NCBI RefSeq assembly: GCF_009674625.1
Contig: NZ_WKJQ01000001.1
Span: forward strand, 2,542,001-2,606,000
Direction of reading: 5' to 3'
Length of the DNA: 64,000 nt
From: Haloferax marinum
GTDB taxonomy: Archaea; Halobacteriota; Halobacteria; Halobacteriales; Haloferacaceae
In this document: piece after piece, positions 40,951-50,910 of the stretch
Position numbering within the stretch: the first letter of the stretch is position 1
Layout of the letters: each line of letters opens with the position of its first letter
Position numbers and translations under genes: made by a program
Notes under the pieces: generated by a model
Told to the model about the DNA's origin: nothing
Databases searched by the model: none
The model's input: the letters and a program-made list of their open reading frames with translations, nothing else

Positions 40951-41982
40951 ATGACGCGTAACTCGGATGTCTTGTCCCGGCGTAAATTCCTAATTGCTTC
41001 GGGTGCGGCCGGTCTCGCTGGTCTGGCTGGCTGTACCGAGAGTAACGAAGGCGGCTCGGACGGCGGTTCTGGCGACTCCGACGACTCGGGTTCCGACGGA
41101 AGCGGAGAGCTCTCGGGAGCAATCGACATCGCGGGCTCGTCGACCGTCTTCCCCCTCGCGACGGCGATGGCCGAACGCTTCCAGAAAGAGAACACGGGAG
41201 TCAACATCAACATCCAGTCCACTGGCTCCGGTGGTGGCTTCGCGAACTACTTCTGTACCGGCCAGACGGACTTCAACAACGCGTCGCGTCCCATCAAATC
41301 CGAAGAAGAAAGCCAATGTTCCAGTGAGGACATCAACCCGGTCGAACTGAAGGTCGCGACCGACGCGCTGACGGTCATCGTCAACAACGACAACGACTTC
41401 ATCGGCGAGGGCCTCACCATCGAGCAACTCGAGACCATCTTCTCTGCCGAGACGGCACCCACGACGTGGGCAGACGTCAACTCCGAGTGGCCTGACGAAG
41501 AAATCGAAATCTTTGGTCCCACTGACGCCTCCGGTACCTACGACTACTTCATCGAGGCAATCCTCGGCGAAGAAGGGCCGGACCACCGGCAAGACTACTC
41601 CGCAACCGAACAGGACCGCACCATCATCCAGGGTGTCGAAGGCTCCGAGTTCGCCATCGGCTACATGGGCTACGCCTACTACAGCGAAAACACCGACGCT
41701 GTCCAGGCGGTTGCTATCGAGAACGACGCCGGCGAGTTCGTCGCCCCGTCGCTCGACACCGCGCTCTCTGGCGAGTACAACCCGCTGTCGCGCCCGCTGT
41801 TTACCTACCCCGCCCAGGAATCGCTCGCAGAGGACCACGTCGCCGCGTTCGCACGCTACTGGATGGAGAACTCTACGAGCAAAGAAATCGTCGCCGACGA
41901 AGTCGGCTACGTCCCCCTGAGTGAAGACGAGCAGTCCGAGATGCTCGACAAACTCGATTCGGCTATCGAAGCGGCTAACTGA
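40951..41982 (+). CDS. pstS: Phosphate ABC transporter substrate-binding protein PstS
   Basis: The 343-residue lipoprotein captures inorganic phosphate outside the cell. It has a twin-arginine signal, SRRKFLIASGAAGLAGLAGC (Arg10-Arg11), and a lipobox Cys28, then a Gly/Ser/Asp-rich linker. The mature part shows IAGSSTVFPLATAMAERFQ, FNNASRPIKSEEES, VTDALTVIVNND-type strand and IFGPTDASGTYDYF, all phosphate-site segments of the family. I start at the ATG at 40951; TTG and GTG codons just before it are also in frame. It is the first gene of pstSCAB-phoU. Confidence 0.97.
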   Translation: MTRNSDVLSRRKFLIASGAAGLAGLAGCTESNEGGSDGGSGDSDDSGSDGSGELSGAIDIAGSSTVFPLATAMAERFQKENTGVNINIQSTGSGGGFANYFCTGQTDFNNASRPIKSEEESQCSSEDINPVELKVATDALTVIVNNDNDFIGEGLTIEQLETIFSAETAPTTWADVNSEWPDEEIEIFGPTDASGTYDYFIEAILGEEGPDHRQDYSATEQDRTIIQGVEGSEFAIGYMGYAYYSENTDAVQAVAIENDAGEFVAPSLDTALSGEYNPLSRPLFTYPAQESLAEDHVAAFARYWMENSTSKEIVADEVGYVPLSEDEQSEMLDKLDSAIEAAN

Positions 41983-42044
41983 CGCTCTACTGGAAGAATA
42001 GGCTAACGAAGTGCTTTTTCCACATCCCACAATCATACAAAGCA

Positions 42045-43004
42045 ATGAGTACAGATGACCTCGAAACCGACCTCACGCGGAAGACCGAGAACTCACCGCG
42101 TGAGTTGCTGACGCGGTCGTTTTTCTTCTTGTGCGCGGCGTTATCCGTCGTGACGACCGTCAGCATCGTCGCACTCCTCGTCACCGAGGCGGCGAAGTTC
42201 TTCAGTATCACCGCCCCGTTGATGGGTGTGACGGGCGAAACAGCCTCTCTCGTCGACTTCCTCACGGGAACGACGTGGCAGATTCACAACCAAGAGTTCG
42301 GTGTGCTAGCGCTCGTCTCGGCCACGTTGATGATCACCATCGGGTCGGCAATCATCGCGCTCCCACTGGGTGTCGCGACGGCGATTTACCTGAGTGAGTA
42401 CGCGAGCAAACAGGCTCGTTCCGTTCTCAAGCCCGCACTGGAGATTCTCGCCGGTGTCCCGACTGTCGTCTACGGGTTCTTCGCACTCATCTACATCACA
42501 CCCGCGCTCGGGGTCGTCTTACCTGGCATCGGGACGTTCAACATCCTCTCGGCGAGCATCGTCGTCGGCATCATGATTATCCCCATGGTCGCGTCCATCT
42601 CGGAAGACGCGATGTCCGCCGTCCCGGACGACCTCCGACAGGCGGGCTACGGCATGGGTGCCACGAAGTTCGACGTCTCGACCGGAATCGTCGTTCCGGC
42701 CGCGCTCTCTGGCATCTTCTCGTCGTTCATCCTCGCCCTCTCGCGGGCGATTGGTGAGACGATGGCCGTCACCGTCGCGGCAGGTGCGCAAGCGAAGTTC
42801 CTCAACCCACTCGACCCCACCTCGTATCTCGAAGGTGCGCTGCCGATGACGGCGGCGATGGTCCAACTGCTCACCGGTGACATCACCGGCGGTGGCCTGG
42901 CCTACCGCAGTCTGTTCGCGATCGGTCTCGTCCTCTTCGTCATCACGCTCATCATGAACATCATCAGCGACTACGTCGCACAGAAATACCGGGAGGCGTA
43001 CTGA
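42045..43004 (+). CDS. pstC: Phosphate ABC transporter permease PstC
   Basis: A 319-residue permease with six membrane helices. The signature is the EAA loop DDLRQAGYGMGATKFDVSTGIVVPAALSGI, preceded by VGIMIIPMVASISEDAM. The helix around ILAGVPTVVYGFFAL matches the PstC pore region. Length is normal. It follows pstS by 62 bp and its stop is 1 bp before the pstA start. Confidence 0.95.
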   Translation: MSTDDLETDLTRKTENSPRELLTRSFFFLCAALSVVTTVSIVALLVTEAAKFFSITAPLMGVTGETASLVDFLTGTTWQIHNQEFGVLALVSATLMITIGSAIIALPLGVATAIYLSEYASKQARSVLKPALEILAGVPTVVYGFFALIYITPALGVVLPGIGTFNILSASIVVGIMIIPMVASISEDAMSAVPDDLRQAGYGMGATKFDVSTGIVVPAALSGIFSSFILALSRAIGETMAVTVAAGAQAKFLNPLDPTSYLEGALPMTAAMVQLLTGDITGGGLAYRSLFAIGLVLFVITLIMNIISDYVAQKYREAY

Positions 43005-43005
43005 G

Positions 43006-44628
43006 ATGGCAACCCAAAGTGACACCATCGAAGGATTCGGTCAAGTCAGCCGCCGGGCCGGCATCATCTTCCGATACCTGCTGATGGGTGCGACGATGTT
43101 CGGCATCGTCACGCTCGCCATCCTCCTCGTCTACGTCGCAAACGACGCACTGCAACCACTCACCGCAGACCCCGGTTGGTACCTCGTCTTCTTCGCCACG
43201 CTCGTCGCACCTGCGACGCTCGTCGGCGCGTACCTCGCTCGGACGAACCTCGATGCGCTCAAACTCGGCGCACTCGTCGTCGGGACGTTGGCGGTGACAC
43301 TGATGTTCAGCGGCGGTGCGGCTATTCTCTTCGTGGACATCGTCCCACCACTCGTCAGTCTCTCGTACGCTGTTGGACTCGTCGTCCCATTCGCGGCAGT
43401 CGTCCTCATGACGAAGTACGAAGACCAGATTCCGTTCACCGTGCGTGTCGCGGCGACCGGTGCCATCTTCTTCCTCTCGCTGTTCGGCATTCCGGGCTAC
43501 TACCACAGCATCCCGGAGATGGTGCAGAAGATTCCGGTCGTCCCAACCGAATGGGTCATCGTCACGTTCCTCCTCGGCGGTGGTGTCTCCGTCGTCGTCG
43601 GTCTCTACTTCGCTCGCCTCCGTGAGAACACGCGGGCGGGAGTCGTCGCAGGCGTCGCGGCGCTCGCGGCGACCGGTCTGTTCGCTGTTTCGGGTCTTTT
43701 CACGGGCGTCAACCCGACGGCGCTCGCCGTCGTCACCGCGGGCGCGTTCGTCCCGACTGCGGCGTACGCCGGCGGGGCCGCACTGACCCGTGAACACGAG
43801 CGAGTTGGACTGCTCTTCGCGGCGGTCGTTATCTTCGGGGCACTCGTCGGTGCTGTCGCTGTCGACGTGCTCGGATTCGCCGGCCCACAGTCGTGGGTCG
43901 ACTGGCAGTTCCTCACGAGTTCCCACAGCGGGACCGCCGAGAACGCCGGTCTCTACCCCGCTATCGGGGGCTCGATTCTGCTCATGATTACCGTCGCAGC
44001 ACTGTCGTTCCCGCTCGGTGTGGGTGCGGCGGTGTACCTCGAAGAGTACGCACCGGACAACGTCTTCACCCGCTTTATCGACGTCAACATCTCGAACCTC
44101 GCTGGCGTCCCCTCTGTCGTCTACGGACTGCTCGGACTGGGTGTGTTCGTCACCTACCTCGGCCAAGCCACGGGGACAGTTCTCATCGGCGGGGCGACGC
44201 TCGCACTGCTCATCTTACCAATCGTCATCATCTCCTCTCGCGAGGCAATTCGCTCCGTTCCGAGCGACATGCGACAGGCGTCGTACGGGATGGGCGCGAC
44301 CCGGTGGCAGACCGTCAAGAACGTGGTCCTTCCCGAGGCGTTCCCCGGTATCCTCACCGGGACGATTCTCGCACTGGGCCGGGCAATCGGTGAAACCGCA
44401 CCGCTCATCATGATCGGCGCGCCCAACGTCCTGTTCAGCCTGCCGACCGAACTCAGCTCGAAAGTGAGCGCGATGCCACTGCAGGTGTACGCGTGGTCGA
44501 GTCTGTTCGCCAGCGAGGACTTCTACACGAAGGCGGTACCGGCGGGCGTCGTGGTGTTGCTCGCGGTTCTCCTCGCGATGAACTCGGTTGCAATCGTTCT
44601 CAGAAACAAGTTCGAAAGTGAAAGCTAA
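43006..44628 (+). CDS. pstA: Phosphate ABC transporter permease PstA with long N-terminal membrane extension
   Basis: The 540-residue protein is almost twice the usual PstA length. The normal permease domain spans residues about 320-535: GGSILLMITVAALSFPLGVGAAVYLEEYAPDNVFTRF, VPSVVYGLLGLGVF and the EAA loop DMRQASYGMGATRWQTVKNVVLPEAFPGI. Before it lie about eight extra hydrophobic segments (residues 22-290), such as LMGATMFGIVTLAILLVYVAN and VVPFAAVVLMTKYEDQIPF. Similar extended PstA proteins occur in haloarchaea; the role of the extension is unknown. The start is 1 bp after the pstC stop. Confidence 0.95.
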   Translation: MATQSDTIEGFGQVSRRAGIIFRYLLMGATMFGIVTLAILLVYVANDALQPLTADPGWYLVFFATLVAPATLVGAYLARTNLDALKLGALVVGTLAVTLMFSGGAAILFVDIVPPLVSLSYAVGLVVPFAAVVLMTKYEDQIPFTVRVAATGAIFFLSLFGIPGYYHSIPEMVQKIPVVPTEWVIVTFLLGGGVSVVVGLYFARLRENTRAGVVAGVAALAATGLFAVSGLFTGVNPTALAVVTAGAFVPTAAYAGGAALTREHERVGLLFAAVVIFGALVGAVAVDVLGFAGPQSWVDWQFLTSSHSGTAENAGLYPAIGGSILLMITVAALSFPLGVGAAVYLEEYAPDNVFTRFIDVNISNLAGVPSVVYGLLGLGVFVTYLGQATGTVLIGGATLALLILPIVIISSREAIRSVPSDMRQASYGMGATRWQTVKNVVLPEAFPGILTGTILALGRAIGETAPLIMIGAPNVLFSLPTELSSKVSAMPLQVYAWSSLFASEDFYTKAVPAGVVVLLAVLLAMNSVAIVLRNKFESES

Positions 44629-44637
44629 TTCAGACAC

Positions 44638-45528
44638 ATGAGCCAAAAAGACAAATCAGCAGCGGTCGAAACGTCAGCTATGACCGGGACAGAGGACCCG
44701 ACGAACGACGATATGCTCGTCCAGACGGACGTCAGCGATGGACTGTCGGCGTCCGCGTCGGGTGGGGCAACGAGGGCAAAGACGATAATCCGAGCAGAAG
44801 ACGTCAACGTCTGGTACGGTGACGAACAGGCGCTTCAGAACATCTCGATGGAGATTCCCGAAAACAGTGTCACTGCGATGATTGGCCCATCGGGGTGTGG
44901 GAAGTCCACGTTCCTCCGGTGTATCAACCGGATGAACGACCTCATCGACGTCGCACGCGTCGAAGGGAAACTGTCGCTCCGTGGAAAGAACGTCTACGAC
45001 GACGACGTCGACCCGGTCGCACTCCGTCGCCGCGTCGGGATGGTCTTCCAGAAGCCGAACCCGTTCCCGAAGAGCATCTACGAGAACGTCGTCTACGGAC
45101 TGAAGATTCAGGGCATCGACGCCGACTACGACGAAGTCGTCGAGGAGTCGCTGAAGCGAGCCGCTCTCTGGGACGAAGTCAAAGACCGGCTCCACGAGTC
45201 CGGTCTCGACCTCTCCGGTGGCCAACAACAGCGTCTCTGTATCGCCCGTGCTATCGCGACCGACCCGGAAGTTCTCCTGATGGACGAACCGGCGTCTGCA
45301 CTCGACCCGGTTGCCACCTCGCAAATCGAGGACCTCGTCGAAGAACTCGCCGAAGACTACACCGTCGTCATCGTCACGCACAACATGCAGCAAGCCGCAC
45401 GTATCTCGGACAAGACCGCCGTGTTCCTCACGGGCGGTGAACTCGTCGAGTTCGACGACACGCAGAAAATCTTCGAGAACCCCGAGAGCGACCGGGTCGA
45501 AGATTACATCACTGGCAAGTTCGGATAA
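44638..45528 (+). CDS. pstB: Phosphate ABC transporter ATP-binding protein PstB
   Basis: A 296-residue ATPase with Walker [10 protein letters not shown], the signature [14 protein letters not shown] and Walker [14 protein letters not shown], all as in PstB, and [17 protein letters not shown], the PstB-specific Q-loop region. It has an N-terminal acidic extension of about 45 residues before the core [17 protein letters not shown]. It starts 9 bp after pstA. Confidence 0.97.
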   Translation: MSQKDKSAAVETSAMTGTEDPTNDDMLVQTDVSDGLSASASGGATRAKTIIRAEDVNVWYGDEQALQNISMEIPENSVTAMIGPSGCGKSTFLRCINRMNDLIDVARVEGKLSLRGKNVYDDDVDPVALRRRVGMVFQKPNPFPKSIYENVVYGLKIQGIDADYDEVVEESLKRAALWDEVKDRLHESGLDLSGGQQQRLCIARAIATDPEVLLMDEPASALDPVATSQIEDLVEELAEDYTVVIVTHNMQQAARISDKTAVFLTGGELVEFDDTQKIFENPESDRVEDYITGKFG

Positions 45529-45629
45529 TCCCCTCCCTCGGTCGCTCGCGTCGCCGCGTTGGAGTCCCGAAATTCTCCACCACTGAGACCAGCACAAGTA
45601 ATTTTACCACCCCTAACTGAACATAAAAT

Positions 45630-46310
45630 ATGGCCCGCAACACATACCAAACCCGACTCACGGAACTCGAAGAGGACGTCCTCTACCTCAGCGAACTCGT
45701 CGCAGAGCGCGTTCGATTCGCGCTCGACGCGCTCGAAGACAAGGACACAGACAAAGCACAGGAAGTCATCCAGGGCGACCACGAAATCAACCAACTCTAC
45801 TTGGACCTCGAAAAAGACTGTATCGACCTGCTCGCGCTCCAGCAACCCGTCGCAGGTGACCTCCGATTTATCACCGCCTCGTTCAAGATTATCACCGACC
45901 TCGAACGCATCGGTGACCTCGCGACGAACCTCGCTGGCTACGCCATCGACGCCGAAAAAGACGTCTACCCAGAGGTCGACATCCGCCGAATCGGTGACGC
46001 CGCACTCGACATGGTCGACCAGGCCATGGACGCCTACGAGAGCGAAGATTCGGACCTCTGTCGGTCGGTCGCAGAACGCGACGACAACATCGACGAGATG
46101 TGTTCGAACGCCTCGCAAACCGTCGTCCGTGACCTGATGACGGGCAGCGACTTCGAAGGAGACGGTGACCTCGAACCGGAGGAGTTCCTCGTCGACGTTC
46201 GTCGGCTCCTCTTGACGATTCGTGACCTCGAACGCATCGGTGACCACGCGGTCAACGTTGCGGCGCGGACGCTCTACATGATCGACAACGACGACTCGCT
46301 GCTCTTCTAA
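45630..46310 (+). CDS. phoU: Phosphate signalling protein PhoU
   Basis: A 226-residue helical protein with both PhoU repeats: LYLDLEKDCIDLLALQQPVAGDLRFITASFKIITDLERIGDLATNLA and its second-half match LLLTIRDLERIGDHAVNVAARTLYMI. The DLERIGD motif in each repeat binds metal. It shuts down uptake and signals phosphate status together with PstB. GTAATTTTACC about 28 nt before the ATG suggests an additional promoter of its own, though it follows pstB by only 101 bp. Confidence 0.95.
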   Translation: MARNTYQTRLTELEEDVLYLSELVAERVRFALDALEDKDTDKAQEVIQGDHEINQLYLDLEKDCIDLLALQQPVAGDLRFITASFKIITDLERIGDLATNLAGYAIDAEKDVYPEVDIRRIGDAALDMVDQAMDAYESEDSDLCRSVAERDDNIDEMCSNASQTVVRDLMTGSDFEGDGDLEPEEFLVDVRRLLLTIRDLERIGDHAVNVAARTLYMIDNDDSLLF

Positions 46311-46416
46311 CCCCGACACGGCCGTTCCGGGTGAGCGTTTCTCGGCCGGTATCATCACTGCTCGGCGAGAACGAAGACGGTAAAAAAGCGGTGTGACTCG
46401 CGCGAGGGCGTCCGGG

Positions 46417-48645
46417 TTACTGGAAGCCGAGACGGCCGTCGCGGGTGTCGGGCGAGAGTCCCTCGCGGGCCCCGCCTTTGAACTGGTCTTGTATCTGTTC
46501 GTAGTACTGCATCAGGTCCTCGGTGATGGTCGGCCGGACCGACTCCATCGCCTTGCGGAAGTGCCGCATCTCGATTTCTTTGGCATCTCCATCTTCTCTG
46601 AGTGCCTCGATGGCGGCCTCACGGCAGATGGACTCGAGGTCGGACCCGACGTAGCCGTCGGTAATCTCTGCAATCTCGCGGAGACTCACGTCGGGGGCGA
46701 GCGGACTCTCTTGGGTGTGGATGTCGAGAATCTGCTCGCGGCCTTTCTCTTCGGGTTGGCCGATGAGGACGAGACGGTCGAAGCGACCCGAACGGATGAG
46801 TGCAGGGTCTATCATGTCCGGGCGGTTCGTCGCCGCGATGACCATGACGTTCCCGGCGTCTTCGAGGCCGTCTAACTCCGTCAAGAGTTGGTTGACGACG
46901 CGCTCGGAGACGTTGTTGCCCATGTCTTGTCCGCGAGCGGGCGCGAGTGCGTCCAACTCGTCGAAGAAGATAATCGTCGGCGAGACCTGCCGCGCCTTGC
47001 GGAACGTCTGCCGAATCGCCTTCTCTGACTCACCGACCCACTTCGACAGCAGTTGCGGGCCACGAACCGAGATGAAGTTCGCGTTCGTCTCGTTGGCGAC
47101 CGCTTTCGCAATCAGGGTCTTCCCGGTCCCTGGCGGGCCGTAGAGGAGGACTCCTTTTGGCGGTTCGATGCCCATCCGAACGAACTTCTCGGGCGTGGTC
47201 AACGGCCACTCGACGCTCTCTTTGACCTTCTGCTTGGGGTCTTCGAGGCCGCCGACGTCCTCCCACGTGACCTTCGGAATCTCGACGAGCACCTCGCGCA
47301 TCGCCGACGGTTCCACCTCGCCGAGTGCACCGCCGAAGTCGTCGTTCTTGACGACCATCCGGTCGATGAGACTCGGTGGGATGTCCTCGCGGTCGAGGTC
47401 GATTTCGGGGAGGTAGCGCCGGAGCGCTTTCATCGCGGCCTCTTTGGTGAGCGCCTCGATGTCGGCACCGACGAACCCGTGCGTGTCGTCCGCCAGGTCG
47501 TCTAAGTTCACGTCGTCCGACAGCGGCATACCGCGGGTGTGAATCTGGAGAATCTCCTTGCGGCCTTCCTCGTCTGGGACGCCGATTTCGATCTCACGGT
47601 CGAACCGACCGGGGCGGCGAAGCGCGGGGTCCACGGAGTCGACGCGGTTCGTCGCCGCGATGACGATGACCTGACCACGTGCCTCGAGGCCGTCCATCAT
47701 CGTCAGTAGTTGGGCGACGACACGGCGTTCGACTTCGCCGGTCACGTCCTCGCGCTTCGGTGCGATAGAGTCGAGTTCGTCGATGAAGATGATACTCGGT
47801 GACTCCTCTTTCGCGTCTTCGAATATCTCGCGGAGTTGTTGTTCGGACTCGCCGTAGTACTTCGAGATGATTTCGGGGCCAGCGATAGAGAAGAAACTGG
47901 CAGACGTCTCGTTGGCGACTGCGCGGGCGAGAAGTGTCTTCCCGGTGCCCGGCGGACCGTGCAGAAGCACCCCTTGCGGCGGTTCGATGCCGAGTTTCTT
48001 GAATATCTGCGGGTGCTTCATCGGCAGTTCGACCATCTCGCGGACGCGCTGAATCTCGTTGGTCAGGCCACCGATATCTTCGTAGGTGATGCCGCCGCCG
48101 GTCTTCTCGAATCCGGAGATTGGCTCCTCACGGAGTTCGACGTCGGTGTCCTCGGTGACGAGTGCGACACCGTCCGGTTTGGTCTCGACGGCGATGAGCG
48201 GAATCGCCTGTCCGGGCGACCGCATGAACGGGTGGTTCGTACTCGACATCACCGGGACGATGTCGCGTTCGACCACTGGCCGTTTGAGAATCTGCCGTTT
48301 GACCATTCCGGCCGCGTCGGACCCGAACTGGACACTCGCCTCTTCCGGCGGTGCCAACACGAGTTTGTCGGCCTTCTTCGCGTCTGCTTTGCGGATGGTC
48401 ACGCGCTCGCCGATGCTCACGTCGGCGTTCTGCCGAGTGAATCCGTCGATGCGGACCGTATCCGTGTTCCAGTCTTGCCGGTCTGCCCGCCACACCTTCG
48501 CGGCGGTCGTCTTTCCTCCCTCGATCTCGATGATGTCTCCCGGCGAGAGCTTGAGATGGAGCAAGGTGTCCGGGTCAAGACGGGCGATACCGCGCCCCGA
48601 GTCGTTCGGGTACGCTTTCGCCACTTCAAGTTGGACTTCGTTCAT
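46417..48645 (-). CDS. cdc48: CDC48/VAT-type AAA+ ATPase
   Basis: The archaeal p97/VAT unfoldase extracts and unfolds proteins, feeding the proteasome. The 742-residue protein has the N domain ([22 protein letters not shown], residues 3-24) and two AAA modules: D1 with [23 protein letters not shown], and D2 with [23 protein letters not shown]. Walker B motifs are [15 protein letters not shown] and [15 protein letters not shown]. The second module carries the arginine fingers after [12 protein letters not shown]. The start at 48645 gives the standard length; an upstream ATG adds nothing conserved. It is convergent with phoU. Confidence 0.97.
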   Translation of the reverse strand: MNEVQLEVAKAYPNDSGRGIARLDPDTLLHLKLSPGDIIEIEGGKTTAAKVWRADRQDWNTDTVRIDGFTRQNADVSIGERVTIRKADAKKADKLVLAPPEEASVQFGSDAAGMVKRQILKRPVVERDIVPVMSSTNHPFMRSPGQAIPLIAVETKPDGVALVTEDTDVELREEPISGFEKTGGGITYEDIGGLTNEIQRVREMVELPMKHPQIFKKLGIEPPQGVLLHGPPGTGKTLLARAVANETSASFFSIAGPEIISKYYGESEQQLREIFEDAKEESPSIIFIDELDSIAPKREDVTGEVERRVVAQLLTMMDGLEARGQVIVIAATNRVDSVDPALRRPGRFDREIEIGVPDEEGRKEILQIHTRGMPLSDDVNLDDLADDTHGFVGADIEALTKEAAMKALRRYLPEIDLDREDIPPSLIDRMVVKNDDFGGALGEVEPSAMREVLVEIPKVTWEDVGGLEDPKQKVKESVEWPLTTPEKFVRMGIEPPKGVLLYGPPGTGKTLIAKAVANETNANFISVRGPQLLSKWVGESEKAIRQTFRKARQVSPTIIFFDELDALAPARGQDMGNNVSERVVNQLLTELDGLEDAGNVMVIAATNRPDMIDPALIRSGRFDRLVLIGQPEEKGREQILDIHTQESPLAPDVSLREIAEITDGYVGSDLESICREAAIEALREDGDAKEIEMRHFRKAMESVRPTITEDLMQYYEQIQDQFKGGAREGLSPDTRDGRLGFQ

Positions 48646-48842
48646 ATGATTACCTCGCGGGGATGCTGATACCTGTGGGAGGCCATCGGATAAGTCCTTC
48701 CCCGGTCTGACCGGGGCGGCGTTTCCCGCGGGTGACAGCTTAGCACACAATAGGGCGGGTGGCTACTAATCCCTACCGACTAAACTGATTTCGCCACGGC
48801 GATGGCGGGCGTTTTTACCTCTACACGCCGACCAGTAGTACC

Positions 48843-50285
48843 ATGAGACTCCTCGCGTTCGACGGCCGGATGGGTGCGAGCGGAGACATGCTCCTCGGAG
48901 CGCTCGTTTCCGCTGGTGCTGACCCATCGGTTCTCGACCCCGTCGAAGACGCACTCGACATCGAATACCGAGTCCACGAAGTAGACAAAAACGGCATCGT
49001 CGCCACCAAAGTAGACGTCCTCGTCCCCGAGACAGACGGTGGTGACCCGCGTGGCGAAGGCCACGGCGACGACCACGGACGGGACACCGACGACGGACAG
49101 ACCGCCCACGACGACGGAGACGACGGTTCCACAGGGACGAGGCGACATCGCGTGCGTGGGACGCTCTCTTCGGACGACGGCCATTCGCACTCTTCGGACG
49201 ACGGCCATCACCATAGCCACGACCACTACCACTCACACGACCACTCACACGACCACTCACACGACCACGAACACACACACGCCGAGGGTCACGGCCCCCA
49301 CCGAACCTACCCCGAGGTGGTCGAACTCGTCGAATCGATGTCTCTCCCGGCGGGTATCGTCGACGACGCGACTGCCATCTTCCGCGTCCTCGGAGAGGCC
49401 GAAGCCGAGGTTCACGGGACCGACCTCGAAGACACTCACTTCCACGAAGTCGGTGCCGACGACGCGATTGCCGACGTGGTCGGGACCTGCCTCCTTCTCG
49501 ACGACCTCGACGTCGACCGGGTCGTGACTGCACCAATCTCTGTCGGTGGCGGTGAGACGACGATGAGCCACGGAACCTACCCGATTCCCGCACCTGCGGT
49601 TCTCAACGTAGTCGAGCGGGCAGACTGGGCCATCCGTGGCGGCCCCGTCGAGGCGGAACTGCTCACGCCGACCGGAGCGGCTATCCTCGCACACGTCGCG
49701 GAGGGTGTCGAGACACTTCCCTCTCTGTCCGTCGAGTCGTCGGGCTACGGTGCCGGTGGGTGGGACTTCCCCGACCACCCGAACGTCCTTCGGGCCATCG
49801 TCGGTGACGGCGGGTCGCGACTCGTCCGCGACGAGATTTCGGTCCTCGAGACGAACCTCGACGACGCGTCACCCGAGATACTCGGGAGTCTACAGGAGAC
49901 GCTGAAAGACGCCGGCGCGCGCGACGTCTCTATCATCCCCACGACGATGAAGAAGGCCCGCCCCGGCCACCTCGTCAAAGTCGTCGTCAAACCAGAAGAC
50001 GTCGAGCGCGTCGCCTACCGTCTCGCCGTCGAGACGGGGACGCTGGGAATCAGAGAACACGGTGCGGGCCACCGCTGGACTGCCCACCGCGAGTTCGAGA
50101 CGGCGACCCTCGACATCGACGGCGACACCTACGAGGTGACGGTGAAAGTCGCCAGCGACGCAGACGGTGTCGTCTACGACAGAAGCGCCGAGTACGACGA
50201 CGCACTCGCCGTGGCGAAAGAGACGGGAGTCGCGGTTCGTGAGGTCATGCGGCGAGCAGTGGATGCGGTCGCGACAGACGAATAA
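48843..50285 (+). CDS. larC: LarC-family nickel insertion protein with histidine-rich insert
   Basis: LarC inserts nickel into the pincer cofactor of lactate racemase, a CTP-dependent step. The 480-residue protein has MRLLAFDGRMGASGDMLLGALV at the start and HFHEVGADDAIADVVGTCLLLDDL, followed by SGYGAGGWDFPDHPN and the C-terminal LETNLDDASPEILGSLQE, all LarC motifs. Between residues about 70 and 155 is an insert rich in His and Asp, ending in repeated HDHS/HSHD units, a plausible nickel-binding site. Three 12-bp DNA repeats (CACTCACACGAC at 49230-49265) encode part of it. TTTTTACC lies about 28 nt before the ATG. No larA, larB or larE is present in the window. Confidence 0.9.
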   Translation: MRLLAFDGRMGASGDMLLGALVSAGADPSVLDPVEDALDIEYRVHEVDKNGIVATKVDVLVPETDGGDPRGEGHGDDHGRDTDDGQTAHDDGDDGSTGTRRHRVRGTLSSDDGHSHSSDDGHHHSHDHYHSHDHSHDHSHDHEHTHAEGHGPHRTYPEVVELVESMSLPAGIVDDATAIFRVLGEAEAEVHGTDLEDTHFHEVGADDAIADVVGTCLLLDDLDVDRVVTAPISVGGGETTMSHGTYPIPAPAVLNVVERADWAIRGGPVEAELLTPTGAAILAHVAEGVETLPSLSVESSGYGAGGWDFPDHPNVLRAIVGDGGSRLVRDEISVLETNLDDASPEILGSLQETLKDAGARDVSIIPTTMKKARPGHLVKVVVKPEDVERVAYRLAVETGTLGIREHGAGHRWTAHREFETATLDIDGDTYEVTVKVASDADGVVYDRSAEYDDALAVAKETGVAVREVMRRAVDAVATDE

Positions 50286-50326
50286 GGGACTGCTCTCACG
50301 TTGGTCGCCGAAGAGGATGGACCGAC

Positions 50327-50731
50327 TCAGTCGGCTGTCAATCGTGGGTACGCGACTTCCCATAGATGGCCGTCCGGGTCGGCAAAGTACCCCGAGTAGC
50401 CACCCCAGAACACCTCTTGTGCCGGCTTGACGATTCGACCGCCGGCCGCCTTCGCTTCCTCGAGCACCTCCTCGACGGCCGCTTTCGTGGAGACGTTGTG
50501 CGCGAGTGTGACTCCGGAGAAATCGCCGCTAACTTCGTCCGGGACAGTCGCATCTTCGGCGAGTAACTCCCGCGGGTAGAGCGCTAACCACGTCCCTTCG
50601 AGCGTGAAAAAGGCGATATCACTGTCCGGTTCCCGGTCACGGAGCGGTAAGTCGAGGCCGTCACGATAGAACCGAATCGAGTCGTCGAGGTTCGAGACGC
50701 CGAGGGTCACGACTGTGATACGAGGGTCCAT
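50327..50731 (-). CDS. VOC-superfamily (glyoxalase-like) protein
   Basis: A 134-residue protein of two paired beta-alpha-beta-beta-beta units: ITVVTLGVSNLDDSIRFYRDGLDLPL begins the first, and GGYSGYFADPDGHLWEVAYP ends the second. Glu in LWEVAYP is a typical metal ligand. VOC members include glyoxalase I, dioxygenases and antibiotic-binding proteins; the pairing of one metal ligand only makes the enzyme class uncertain. It is convergent with larC, 41 bp away. Confidence 0.87.
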   Translation of the reverse strand: MDPRITVVTLGVSNLDDSIRFYRDGLDLPLRDREPDSDIAFFTLEGTWLALYPRELLAEDATVPDEVSGDFSGVTLAHNVSTKAAVEEVLEEAKAAGGRIVKPAQEVFWGGYSGYFADPDGHLWEVAYPRLTAD

Positions 50732-50910
50732 TCGACGACAGTCGCTGGGACTGGTGATAAATTCATCCGGGGCTTCACGTCCCTCACAAGTTCACGAGGG
50801 AGTACGTTTCTCACAACTCTACGAGGTCGTCCCGAACCTGCGGTGCGAGGTCAGTCCCGCGTCAGTTTTGAGGTCGGTACGAAAAGCTGAGTGACCGAAT
50901 CACCCGACAC

